NCBI GenBank assembly: GCA_910585635.1
Contig: CAJUFE010000057.1
Coordinates: 1-23,561 of the forward strand
DNA from: an uncultured Lachnospiraceae bacterium
Lineage (GTDB): Bacteria; Bacillota; Clostridia; Lachnospirales; Lachnospiraceae
Direction of reading: 5' to 3'
DNA length: 23,561 nt
The position numbers and the translations under genes are program-made. The notes below the pieces were generated by a model, which had not been told where the DNA came from, did no database searches, and saw only the letters and a program-made list of their open reading frames with translations. Below are positions 8,136 through 16,011 of this stretch, in pieces. Every line of letters begins with the position of its first letter. The first letter of the stretch is position 1.

Positions 8136-8278
8136 ACTACAAGGGTGGTGACTTGTGGAAGCTGGTGATCAGGTTGTCCCTCGCGACAAATAACAGCATA
8201 GATTCCCTGGAAGGCAGACAGCCGCAGGAACTCTTAGATATCGCGCAGGAGGTGGCCCGGTACTATGGCAAGAAATAA
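8114..8278 (+). CDS. Tail assembly chaperone frameshift extension (gpE'-like)
   Basis: This frame has no convincing ATG of its own and joins the chaperone gene by a -1 slip at 8108-8117. It adds about 55 residues: the joining FVRGSGVNYKGGD, then WKLVIRLSLATNNSID, and EGRQPQELLDIAQEVARYYGKK. The motif of a Trp-containing helix followed by 'ID.L....ELLDI' is typical of the T/E' extension that recruits the tape measure in P2 and lambda-like tails. A weak alternative start is TTG near 8154. It overlaps the tape measure start at 8265 by 14 nt, the usual order. Confidence 0.75.
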   Translation, partial: FVRGSGVNYKGGDLWKLVIRLSLATNNSIDSLEGRQPQELLDIAQEVARYYGKK

Positions 8279-9821
8279 GGAGATGAAGATCGCCATCAAG
8301 ATCGGCGGGCAGGTGGAGGCGACCCTAAAGAACGCCATAAGCCAGGCGACCCGGCAGATCGGCGCCGTCTCAAAGGCAGCAGTACATACGACAAAAGCGA
8401 TGGCGGCAGGCACCGCCGCCGCTGCCGCCGCCATCGGGGCGGCCTCCGTCAAGGTCGGGAAAGAGTTCGAGACAGCTATGTCATCAGCAGCGGCGACCGC
8501 AGACGCGACGCCGGAGCAGTATAAAAAGATGGAGGAGGCCGCTAGGGCGATGGGCCGGGCCACATCCAAGACCGCGGCTGAATCCGCCGCCGCCCTTGAG
8601 TACATGGCTCTCGCAGGATGGGATGTGGACACGTCCATTTCTGCCCTGCCTTCTGTCCTTAAGATGTCAGAGGCATCCGGCATGGAGCTCGCGCGCACAT
8701 CGGACCTCATCACGGATTCCATGTCCGCACTCGGCGTGTCTATAGAGGGACTGCCCGGCTATCTGGATGTAGCCGCAAAGGCACAGAATAAGTCAAACCA
8801 GACGGCGGAGCAACTGATGGAGGCTTATCTTGGCGTAGGTGGGACGATGAACAACTTAAGCGTTCCGATCACGGAATCAGCAACAGCCCTCGGTGTACTG
8901 GCAAACCGGGGCATCAAGGGTTCCGAAGCAGGGACGGCCCTGAATGCCGTCATGGTAAACCTCACCACGGGGACGGGGCAGGCCGGGGAGATGATGGGCA
9001 AGCTGGGCATATCGGCGTTTGATTCCAGCGGAAAGTTCATCGGCCTTGAAAATACCTTACAGCAGGTAAACGCCGCCCTGTCAGGATGCACGGACGAAGA
9101 GAGGAACGCCGCCCTTGCCGCCATCGGGGGCAAGCAGCATGTGGACGCCCTAAATGACCTCATGGCCGGTCTCAACACCACCAACGAAAAGGGCATCACG
9201 GAATGGGCCGCCCTTACAAAAGAATTGGAAGGCTGTGACGGCGCGCTGGAAAAAATGGCGGCCAGGAAGATAGATAACCTTGAGGGGGACCTCGCGATCC
9301 TAAATTCAGCCGTGTCTGATCTAGGTATCAGCATCTATAAAGACATGAACACCCCGCTGCGGGGTGCAGTCCAGCTGGGCACACAGATGGCGGATACGCT
9401 CTCAAAAAGGGTATTCCACCGGAGGCATGGGAGGCATGGCCGCCTCCGTTGGGACCGCCCTGGCGGATGCGGCGAACGCTGCGGCAGCCGCCGCCCCGCA
9501 GATGGTGGACGCTGGCGTAGGCCTCATGCAGAACTTGATAAACGGCGTATCGCAAAATTCCGGGGCACTGTCCGCAGCCGCCGCGCAGGCAGTAGGCAGT
9601 TTTGTCAGCGGCATGGGTCCCATCGTCCCACAGATGCTCCTGCTCTCCATGGACCTGATGACCGGATTCCTCCAGGGAATCACCGCGCAGGTCCCGCAGA
9701 TGGGAACTTCCAGTGCCCAGGCTGTCGCAAGCTTTGCGGATGGTTTTTCCCAGCGTCTGCCAGAGATGATACAGACCGGACTGGCGTTCATACAGACAGT
9801 CTCATCAAGCCTGATCAGTAA
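8265..9821 (+). CDS. Tape measure protein, N-terminal part (gene broken by frameshift near 9404-9408)
   Basis: Tape measure proteins set tail length and are ejected before DNA. Residues 1 to ~380 are the conserved phage minor-tail domain: MKIAIKIGGQVEATLKNAIS, an alanine-rich helix, ALEYMALAGWDVDTSISALP, SMSALGVSIEGLPGYLDVAA and LGVLANRGIKGSEAGTALNA. After the run A5 at 9404-9408 the frame turns into non-family, Arg/His-rich sequence (RRHGRHGRLRW) and stops at 9821, while the family sequence goes on in the +1 frame. Removing one A restores one reading frame of about 1265 residues ending at 12063. ATG 8265 has AGGAGG about 12 nt upstream. The true coding part here is 8265 to about 9408. Confidence 0.85.
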   Translation: MARNKEMKIAIKIGGQVEATLKNAISQATRQIGAVSKAAVHTTKAMAAGTAAAAAAIGAASVKVGKEFETAMSSAAATADATPEQYKKMEEAARAMGRATSKTAAESAAALEYMALAGWDVDTSISALPSVLKMSEASGMELARTSDLITDSMSALGVSIEGLPGYLDVAAKAQNKSNQTAEQLMEAYLGVGGTMNNLSVPITESATALGVLANRGIKGSEAGTALNAVMVNLTTGTGQAGEMMGKLGISAFDSSGKFIGLENTLQQVNAALSGCTDEERNAALAAIGGKQHVDALNDLMAGLNTTNEKGITEWAALTKELEGCDGALEKMAARKIDNLEGDLAILNSAVSDLGISIYKDMNTPLRGAVQLGTQMADTLSKRVFHRRHGRHGRLRWDRPGGCGERCGSRRPADGGRWRRPHAELDKRRIAKFRGTVRSRRAGSRQFCQRHGSHRPTDAPALHGPDDRIPPGNHRAGPADGNFQCPGCRKLCGWFFPASARDDTDRTGVHTDSLIKPDQ

Positions 9822-12063
9822 CGGCCCGCAGCTCATGGCCGCCGCCATCCAGATCGTCGGGACCCTCGCCACAGGCTTCATGGCCGCTGTCCCGCAGCTG
9901 TCCCAGATGGGCGTGGAGATGCTAAACGCCCTGGCATCCGGCATCACGAGCGGCCTGCCCCAGCTCATACCGGCGGCTATGACCGCACTCATGGAGTTTT
10001 CAGGGACACTGCGGACAAATGTCGGACAACTGGTGGATGCAGGCCTCGGTATGGTCATGGCGCTGGCACAGTCGCTGATCGCCAACATCCCAGTCTTCGT
10101 GCAGACGATCCCCACGATCATCACGAACCTGTGCGGGATCATCAACGATAACGCCCCGAAGCTGGTCTCCACCGGTCTGTCACTGATCGTCCAGCTGGGC
10201 GCCGGCCTGATACAGGCCATCCCGGTGATCATCGGGAGCATCCCCCAGATCATACAGGCCATCGTGTCCGTGGTCATGGCGTTCAACTGGCTCAAACTCG
10301 GTGGGACCGTGGTCACGGCCACCAAGAACGGCGTCACGGGGGCGGCAAAGGCGATCCCAGGAGCATTTAAGGACATATGTGGGAAAGCTAGGGGAGCCCT
10401 GAAGAACGTGGACTGGAAGGCAGGGGGCGCGCACGTGATCCGGGCCATCCGGTCCGGCATATACGATATGGTCGACGCGATCCCGAAAGTGTTAAAGTCC
10501 ATCGGGAAAAATGCCTGGGAGAAGATAAAGAGCGTCGATTGGAAAGACTTGGGGATCAAGATCATAAAAGGGATCATCGGAGGGATCGCCTCAACGGGGA
10601 AAGCGCTCTGGAAGATAGTAAAGGGCCTGTTCACAGGCAAGGAAGTGGAGGTCCCGGCTTCTGTTGAGACACCGAAAACGGAGGGGAGAGCGGCATCTGT
10701 CACAGAGAAGGCAGAGCCCGCTAAGGCGCAGGCACCGATCCCGGAAAAGGCAAGCCCTGCCCAAGTGACCGAGCCTATCACGGCTCAGACACCGGCGGGG
10801 ACCATCCAGGCAAGCGTAAAGACGCCCCAGACCAAAACGGAGACACCCAAGATCGAGGCGGGGCCGGTAAAGACGGGAGCGGTCCCGCAGGTAAAAACAA
10901 AAGCCACAGACACAGCGGCTACAAAGGCCCTGGAGACTGGGGTGCAGAAAGGGACAGGGAAGATCAGCCTCAGCAATATGAGAGTGGATGCAAGGACCCT
11001 CAATGCCGCCATGGAGAACGCTGGCAGGAGGGCGGCCCAGAAGCTAAAGGGCACGCTCCAGAGAGGTGCTGGCTCCGCAAAGGTCAGCCTGGGAAGGGTA
11101 AAGATAGACGCAAAGCCGCTCATCAGCTCCATGCGGGCAGCAGGCAGGAAGGGCGCCGCCGCGCTCAACACCGAGGTCACCAAAGGCGCATCAAGAGCCG
11201 TGCGGACGATCAAAAAGCTCGGCACAGACATGGACAGACAGATGGATGTAGCGTGGAGGCGGATACAGACACAGGCCAGGGCCGCCATGAGCGCCCTGAG
11301 CGCCATCGTGGCGCAGGATGCCCAGCGGGCCGCAGACAGCATCCGCAGGGCATTTGAGAGCATGGTGATCAAGATCCCCGAGCCGAGACTGCCGGAGATC
11401 AAGGTGACCCGTGAGACGGTCACTTACGGCAACGGGCGCAGCCAGGGACATGTGGAGATCCCCAAGTTCACCACCATATGGCATGCCGAAGGCGGGATAT
11501 TCAAAAAACCCACCCTTTTTGACACAGAGTCCGGCGTACACGGCGTCGGCGAGGCAGGCGCGGAAGCCGTCCTGCCCCTGGATGCCCTATGGGCTAAACT
11601 GAAAGAGATCCTGGATGCGGGGAGGCCTCCGATCCTCCCCGACATCCCCACCCTGCAGGTGCAGGCCGCCGCACCAGAAAGAGCTGCCGTCGGCAGCTCC
11701 CCGGATACTCCCGGGATGCGGACACTCAGGAACATATGGGAAAGACTGGAGGGGATCCTGGACGACAGGGACAAGCCCGAGGGACCATCCCTGATCGAGA
11801 CGCTCCTGGAAAAGCTCAGTAGTGTGGGCGGCCAGACAAAAGGGGGCCATCCCCATCAGATGCAGCCAGCTATGGAGACGGGCAGCGGGGAGGTCGTCTT
11901 ACATATCGGATACAGCCCCGTCTATCATCTGCACGGGAACGCATCCGCAGAGGACGTCCAGCAGGCAGACAGGATCAGTCAGAAAGAGTTCAAGAGGATG
12001 TTCGAAAAAATGTGGAGAGAACACGAAAAAGACCTGGAACGGACAGCGTTCAGACGGAGGTGA
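9364..12063 (+). CDS. Tape measure protein, C-terminal part
   Basis: From about 9409 this frame carries the rest of the tape measure; the first ~15 codons given are only in-frame lead-in. Order: Ala-rich helices (ALADAANAAAAAAPQMVDAG), long amphipathic repeats of 'PQM/PQLI...GL..I' type, a hydrophobic stretch (IVQLGAGLIQAIPVIIGSI) that may cross a membrane at injection, a Lys/Thr/Pro linker around 10650-10930, basic helices, and the GEAGAEAVLPLDALWAKL end motif (~11550). The ~1265-residue sum for the joined gene implies a long tail, roughly 190 nm by the usual 1.5 angstrom per residue. It ends just before the gpX gene. Confidence 0.85.
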   Translation: MQSSWAHRWRIRSQKGYSTGGMGGMAASVGTALADAANAAAAAAPQMVDAGVGLMQNLINGVSQNSGALSAAAAQAVGSFVSGMGPIVPQMLLLSMDLMTGFLQGITAQVPQMGTSSAQAVASFADGFSQRLPEMIQTGLAFIQTVSSSLISNGPQLMAAAIQIVGTLATGFMAAVPQLSQMGVEMLNALASGITSGLPQLIPAAMTALMEFSGTLRTNVGQLVDAGLGMVMALAQSLIANIPVFVQTIPTIITNLCGIINDNAPKLVSTGLSLIVQLGAGLIQAIPVIIGSIPQIIQAIVSVVMAFNWLKLGGTVVTATKNGVTGAAKAIPGAFKDICGKARGALKNVDWKAGGAHVIRAIRSGIYDMVDAIPKVLKSIGKNAWEKIKSVDWKDLGIKIIKGIIGGIASTGKALWKIVKGLFTGKEVEVPASVETPKTEGRAASVTEKAEPAKAQAPIPEKASPAQVTEPITAQTPAGTIQASVKTPQTKTETPKIEAGPVKTGAVPQVKTKATDTAATKALETGVQKGTGKISLSNMRVDARTLNAAMENAGRRAAQKLKGTLQRGAGSAKVSLGRVKIDAKPLISSMRAAGRKGAAALNTEVTKGASRAVRTIKKLGTDMDRQMDVAWRRIQTQARAAMSALSAIVAQDAQRAADSIRRAFESMVIKIPEPRLPEIKVTRETVTYGNGRSQGHVEIPKFTTIWHAEGGIFKKPTLFDTESGVHGVGEAGAEAVLPLDALWAKLKEILDAGRPPILPDIPTLQVQAAAPERAAVGSSPDTPGMRTLRNIWERLEGILDDRDKPEGPSLIETLLEKLSSVGGQTKGGHPHQMQPAMETGSGEVVLHIGYSPVYHLHGNASAEDVQQADRISQKEFKRMFEKMWREHEKDLERTAFRRR

Positions 12064-12067
12064 GCAC

Positions 12068-12319
12068 ATGGATGAGGAGACCTATGAGACTTCCCAGGGG
12101 GATACCTGGGACAATATCGCCCTAGAGCTCTATGGGAAGGAATCCTATGCGGACTGGCTCATGCAGAACAACTTCTGGTGCCTCGACGTATTGGTGTTCC
12201 CGGAGGGCATGGTCCTGAACGCGCCCCCGCTCCCCGTGAGCACAGCCTCTGGAGATGAGGAGGCGGAGGGAGATGAAGACCCATACGCAGAGGCGGATGA
12301 GGACGAAGAGGAGGCCTAG
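12068..12319 (+). CDS. Small baseplate/tail protein, gpX-like (LysM type)
   Basis: 83 residues from ATG 12068, chosen over upstream codons because GGAGG (12056-12060) lies 7 nt before it. The N-terminal ~55 residues read ETYETSQGDTWDNIALELYG followed by YADWLMQNNFW and GMVLNAPPLPV, the short LysM-like fold of P2 gpX, which attaches around the hub. The remainder is an acidic tail (EEAEGDEDPYAEADEDEEEA) not present in P2 gpX. It lies between tape measure and gpD, its standard location. Confidence 0.85.
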   Translation: MDEETYETSQGDTWDNIALELYGKESYADWLMQNNFWCLDVLVFPEGMVLNAPPLPVSTASGDEEAEGDEDPYAEADEDEEEA

Positions 12320-12321
12320 AC

Positions 12322-14391
12322 ATGGCAGGAAAGGCAGATAAAGAGCTTCCCCGGCAGGCGTACGTGGACATACGTTACCAGGGGCCCAAAAAAGGGAGCA
12401 AGGCATCCCCTTTTATCTTTAACCGGCACGTGGACAGCATGTCGTTCATAGAAAACGCAGACGCAGAGAGCGACACCCTGGAGGTCGGGGTCGCTTTCAA
12501 GGGCGTGCTATGGACAGACGGCTCCCGGAGGGGCGTGGCTGAGTGGTTCCCTGAAAGAGGAGGCCGCTTAAAAGCCAAGATCGTCACGGAGAACTGGAAG
12601 AAAGAGGGGGCGCTAAAGAAGTTTCCCTGCGGGAAGTTCTGCCTAGACGACGTGACCATCTCTGGGCCGGAGGCCAGCTGTGTATTAAAGGCCACCTCAG
12701 TCCCAGAGCTCGGTGCGATCCGGAGCGTCAAGCGCACAAAGACATGGAAGGGCGTATCGGTCTCCGAGATCGCAGAGACGATCGCGGGGAGATACAAGCT
12801 AAAGGTCACGCTCGATTTCTCCGCAGATGAGACCTACACGGTCACGGAAAAGCAGGACCACGAGGACGACCTGGACTTCCTGACCAGGATATGCCAGGAC
12901 ATGGGCCTGGGCATCCAGGTCAACAGCGGGAGGCTCAAGATCTACAGCAAGAAGAGATACGAAGAGAAAAAGCCTACCGTGACCATCCCTCGGCTGGACG
13001 CGACGGACTGGTCCTACAACGAGACACTGGTGGGCACCTACACATGCGTCGAGATCCGCTGTGCGGAGACAGAAGAGCACACGGCGCTGAAATGCAGGGT
13101 AGGTACCGGAAAACGGAAGCTGGTACTCAATGAGACATTCGAGGGCCGCCAGGATGGTGTAGTGAAAGCCTGCGCCCGGCTGAACGCAGAAAATGAAAAA
13201 GCCGTCACCATGACCATCACCATCCCTGCAGACCAGCGGATCCGGGCAGGGATGACGGTCAAGGTCAGAGGCTTCCTCCGGCTGAGCGGGAGATATTTCG
13301 TCGATAGAGTGAGCCACGACCTAGACAGCGGGACCGGGTACCTCATGAGGATCGAGATGCACAAGTGCCGGGGGCGCTTAGGTCCAGGGGACCATGTGGA
13401 GTTCGAGGGAGGGCCCAAGAACGGTACAGGGGACACATCTGGCAGCATAGGAGTGGACGGCATCGTCGTAGAGGAGACCGGGGACTTCGTACATGATATC
13501 GCCGCATATCTGCAGAAATGGGCGCCCCAATATGGCTTCAAGACCATAAGCCCGATCATCGCCCAGATGATCAACGAGAGCGGCTGGGGAAAGAGCACGC
13601 TGGCATCCCAATACCACAATTACGGTGGCCTCAAATGCGGCACCAACTGGACCGGAGGGCGCGTCTCCATGCCCACGCAGGAATGGGCTGGGGGCGGCTA
13701 TGTCACCATCATGGACGATTTCCGGGCCTACAGCAGTATGGAGGAGGGCGTAAAAGGCTACCTGGAATTTTTACAGCAAGCAAGGTACCAGAACTTAAAA
13801 GGTATCTCAGACCCTAGGCAGTTCCTGGAGACCATCAAGGCCGATGGTTACGCCACAGACCCCAGTTATGTGGACAAGACATACGCCCTGATCGTACAGA
13901 ACGACCTCACGCAGTACGACCCGGGCGGGGCCAAAGGACAGCTAAATTCCGTATCTGCAGGTGGGGACCAGCCGCAGACGATCGTCAAGAGAGCGGCTTC
14001 CTACCTGGGGCAGGGCGGCGCCATCTTCCAGAGGGAGACAGGGCTCGGCAGCGACCAACCTTGGTGCGCATCCTTTGTGTGTTCTATCTTCAGGTGGTGC
14101 GGGCTTGCGGGTATCTACTATCAGGGCGATAACCCTAACTGGTGCGCGAATATCCTAAACTGGGGGAGGCAGAACGGGTACGAAGTGCCAAAGGGATCCG
14201 CAAGGGCTGGTGACGTGATCCTCTTTACGTGGTCAGGCGGTGCAGGCATCGACCATATAGGGATCATAGAGAGCAATAATGGCGGTTCATACACGACGAT
14301 CGAAGGCAACTACAGCAACCAGGTGGCGCGTGTAAACAGGCCGATAAACGAAACGGTCGTGGCTATCATCCGCCCGCCATACACCAGTTAG
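12322..14391 (+). CDS. Baseplate hub gpD-like protein fused to glucosaminidase and CHAP lytic domains
   Basis: 689 residues, about twice the usual gpD. Residues 1 to ~350 form the gpD/gp27-like hub: HVDSMSFIENADAESDTLEVGV, SVKRTKTWKGVSVSEIAETIAG, TDWSYNETLVGTYTCVEIRC. A Gly-rich linker follows. Residues ~395-535 are a GH73/FlgJ-type glucosaminidase with the catalytic Glu in QMINESGWGKSTLAS (E419) and the YHNYGGLKCG motif. Residues ~550-689 are a CHAP cysteine peptidase/amidase with Cys582 in QPWCASF and His645 in GIDHIGIIE. It would act as the tail-borne wall drill of a Gram-positive phage. No separate endolysin is seen in the window. Confidence 0.9.
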   Translation: MAGKADKELPRQAYVDIRYQGPKKGSKASPFIFNRHVDSMSFIENADAESDTLEVGVAFKGVLWTDGSRRGVAEWFPERGGRLKAKIVTENWKKEGALKKFPCGKFCLDDVTISGPEASCVLKATSVPELGAIRSVKRTKTWKGVSVSEIAETIAGRYKLKVTLDFSADETYTVTEKQDHEDDLDFLTRICQDMGLGIQVNSGRLKIYSKKRYEEKKPTVTIPRLDATDWSYNETLVGTYTCVEIRCAETEEHTALKCRVGTGKRKLVLNETFEGRQDGVVKACARLNAENEKAVTMTITIPADQRIRAGMTVKVRGFLRLSGRYFVDRVSHDLDSGTGYLMRIEMHKCRGRLGPGDHVEFEGGPKNGTGDTSGSIGVDGIVVEETGDFVHDIAAYLQKWAPQYGFKTISPIIAQMINESGWGKSTLASQYHNYGGLKCGTNWTGGRVSMPTQEWAGGGYVTIMDDFRAYSSMEEGVKGYLEFLQQARYQNLKGISDPRQFLETIKADGYATDPSYVDKTYALIVQNDLTQYDPGGAKGQLNSVSAGGDQPQTIVKRAASYLGQGGAIFQRETGLGSDQPWCASFVCSIFRWCGLAGIYYQGDNPNWCANILNWGRQNGYEVPKGSARAGDVILFTWSGGAGIDHIGIIESNNGGSYTTIEGNYSNQVARVNRPINETVVAIIRPPYTS

Positions 14392-14399
14392 GAGGCAGT

Positions 14400-14687
14400 A
14401 TGGAGAGTATATTGAAAGCCGGGACGGTCAGCAGTGTAGACAAGGAAAAAGGCCTCGTGAGCGTACATTACGAGCACTGGGATGAGGACACTACGGAGAT
14501 GATCCCGTACTTAAAGCACAGGATCATAAAACACGACTGTCCCACCTGCCGTTCCTGCCCGTCGTATGAGGATTGCCGGGAACGCAGGCATTGGCCGGAG
14601 CTCCCAAGAGTAGGTGACCGGGTAGTGACCGGGAGCCTTAAAGGCGGGGGCTCGGCAGTCCTCGGCATCTTAAAGAGGGTACCATAA
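14400..14687 (+). CDS. Small spike/baseplate OB-fold protein with a four-Cys motif
   Basis: 95 residues. GTVSSVDKEKGLVSVHYEHWDED and PRVGDRVVTGSLKGGGSAVLGIL are the opening and closing strands of the OB-fold found in gpV-type spike and baseplate proteins. Between them is HDCPTCRSCPSYEDCRERR, whose Cys spacing (CxxCxxCx5C) could bind zinc or iron. No long triple-helix stalk follows, so this is only the base of a spike or an adaptor. AGGAGG overlaps the stop of the hub gene (14390-14395), consistent with coupled translation. Confidence 0.68.
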   Translation: MESILKAGTVSSVDKEKGLVSVHYEHWDEDTTEMIPYLKHRIIKHDCPTCRSCPSYEDCRERRHWPELPRVGDRVVTGSLKGGGSAVLGILKRVP

Positions 14688-14698
14688 AAGGAGGGCAT

Positions 14699-15610
14699 AT
14701 GGCAGGGACAGAGAAGGCAAACGAAAAGTACAAGGCCGCCCTGGCGGTCCTATCAAAAGAAAAGATCAAAGACGGGAAGAAACACATAGGCCAGATACTC
14801 AAGGTGTTCCAGAGCCCAGGCCCGGACCCGGCGTCAGAGAGCGCGTTCAAGCTGTGGGATTTAAAAAGGGCCAGGTCAAAAGACCGGGAAAAACAGGTCG
14901 CAGTCATGTGGGAAAATTTCCAGACCATCTTAAAAGGCGCAAAGAAAAAAGCCTCGACGTCGCACCCATACACCCCGTGGAGATACCTGTCCAATCCAGA
15001 AAAACAGAAGATCGTAAGCGAACTGTTCCGGGACCTCTTCGGGGCGGCGCACCGGGAAGCCGCCTGGGCGCTCCTGGCATCCATCGACACCACAGATACC
15101 AGCTGGGCAAAAAAGAAACTGGCAAAGATAAAGCGCAATAAAAAGCCAGACCAGAAAAAGAAGGGCGCTAAAAAGAAGAAGGTCAGCACACTGAAGCATC
15201 TGAGACAGGCGACCCAGACCGGGCGCATCGGTAGCATCGGCAAGACCGTGGTCTTCTGCACGAGCAGCGATAAGATCCTGAGATTCAGTAAGATGGACCA
15301 CACCGTGAAAGGCCGCTGGGCGACCCGGCCCAGGTTCAAGAAAAAGCCGAGGAGGCAGTTCTTGGGGCCGGATACCAGCTCCATCACGTTCACCATCGAG
15401 CTGAATGCTATGCACGGGGTGAAGCCCCGGAAGACCGCAAAGAGGATCGAGAGACTGGTCCGCACCGGCAAGCCCCAGAACGTGGTGATCGGCGGCAAGA
15501 AGATCGGGAAGTACGTCGTGACGGAGATGAGCGAGGCGTGGGAGCGTGTCTTAGACCAAGGCGAAGTGGCGAAGATCACATGTGACCTGACGCTGGAAGA
15601 ATACTTATAG
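14699..15610 (+). CDS. gpU-like tail protein with Lys-rich N-terminal extension
   Basis: 303 residues. About residues 175-303 match P2 gpU: GKTVVFCTSSDKILRF, VKGRWATRPRFKKKPRRQFLG, DTSSITFTIELNAMHGVKP, RIERLVRTGKPQNVVIGGKKIGKYVVTEMSE, and KITCDLTLEEYL. P2 gpU is only ~160 residues and belongs to the tail/baseplate assembly set. The first ~165 residues are an added domain, helical and very basic (AKKKLAKIKRNKKPDQKKK and similar), with no family I recognise. RBS AAGGAGG is 6 nt from the start. Confidence 0.82.
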   Translation: MAGTEKANEKYKAALAVLSKEKIKDGKKHIGQILKVFQSPGPDPASESAFKLWDLKRARSKDREKQVAVMWENFQTILKGAKKKASTSHPYTPWRYLSNPEKQKIVSELFRDLFGAAHREAAWALLASIDTTDTSWAKKKLAKIKRNKKPDQKKKGAKKKKVSTLKHLRQATQTGRIGSIGKTVVFCTSSDKILRFSKMDHTVKGRWATRPRFKKKPRRQFLGPDTSSITFTIELNAMHGVKPRKTAKRIERLVRTGKPQNVVIGGKKIGKYVVTEMSEAWERVLDQGEVAKITCDLTLEEYL

Positions 15611-15616
15611 GGGGGG

Positions 15617-16000
15617 ATGGACATGTTCGGTGAGCCGCAGATCCGTTTTGTTGGGTTCGACTATGCGGGCCAGGATGAACTTTCTTCCATCCAGAGGAAC
15701 CTATCCGCCCTCTACTCCACACCGGAGGGCACTTGTCCGGGGGATAGGCGTTTCGGGCTGGACTGGTCTTTTTTAGACGCTCCCTTGGATGTGGCGGAAA
15801 ACCTATACGCCCTTGAGGTCGTGGACAAGACGGAAGAATATGAGCCACGGGTGGAAGTGATGGAAGTCACCTACGAGTGGGAGATGGACGGACATTTAAG
15901 ACCCACCATCCTCATAGGCCCCAATGAGGATCCCTACGGGGACATCGAGGATAATGATGGGGAGGACTATGACGATACCGGGGAAGACGATGAAGGATAG
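15617..16000 (+). CDS. Baseplate wedge protein gpW/gp25-like
   Basis: 127 residues. QRNLSALYSTPEGTCPGDRRFGLDWSFLDAP is the family signature of P2 gpW and T4 gp25, small lysozyme-like wedge subunits that nucleate sheath assembly on the baseplate. The last ~25 residues are acidic (YGDIEDNDGEDYDDTGEDDEG), similar in style to the tails of neighbouring genes. ATG 15617 sits directly after a G7 run; ATG 15623 has better spacing from the same run, so the start may be two codons later. It lies between gpU and gpJ, as expected. Confidence 0.87.
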   Translation: MDMFGEPQIRFVGFDYAGQDELSSIQRNLSALYSTPEGTCPGDRRFGLDWSFLDAPLDVAENLYALEVVDKTEEYEPRVEVMEVTYEWEMDGHLRPTILIGPNEDPYGDIEDNDGEDYDDTGEDDEG

Positions 16001-16011
16001 GAGGGGATACC

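Noticed and set aside
9350..9410. Programmed +1 frameshift in the tape measure at TCA AAA AGG, with a CACCCCG/CGGGGTG hairpin upstream
   Set aside because: Programmed shifts in this gene are not known to me, AGG is a common codon here so no pause is expected, and the hairpin is upstream rather than downstream. A one-base indel in A5 is simpler.
9402..10781. Long minus-strand ORF (459 codons) opposite the tape measure
   Set aside because: It is the complement of GC-rich, Ala-rich coding sequence; it has no start signal and low-complexity, Ser/Pro/Ile/Met-rich translation.
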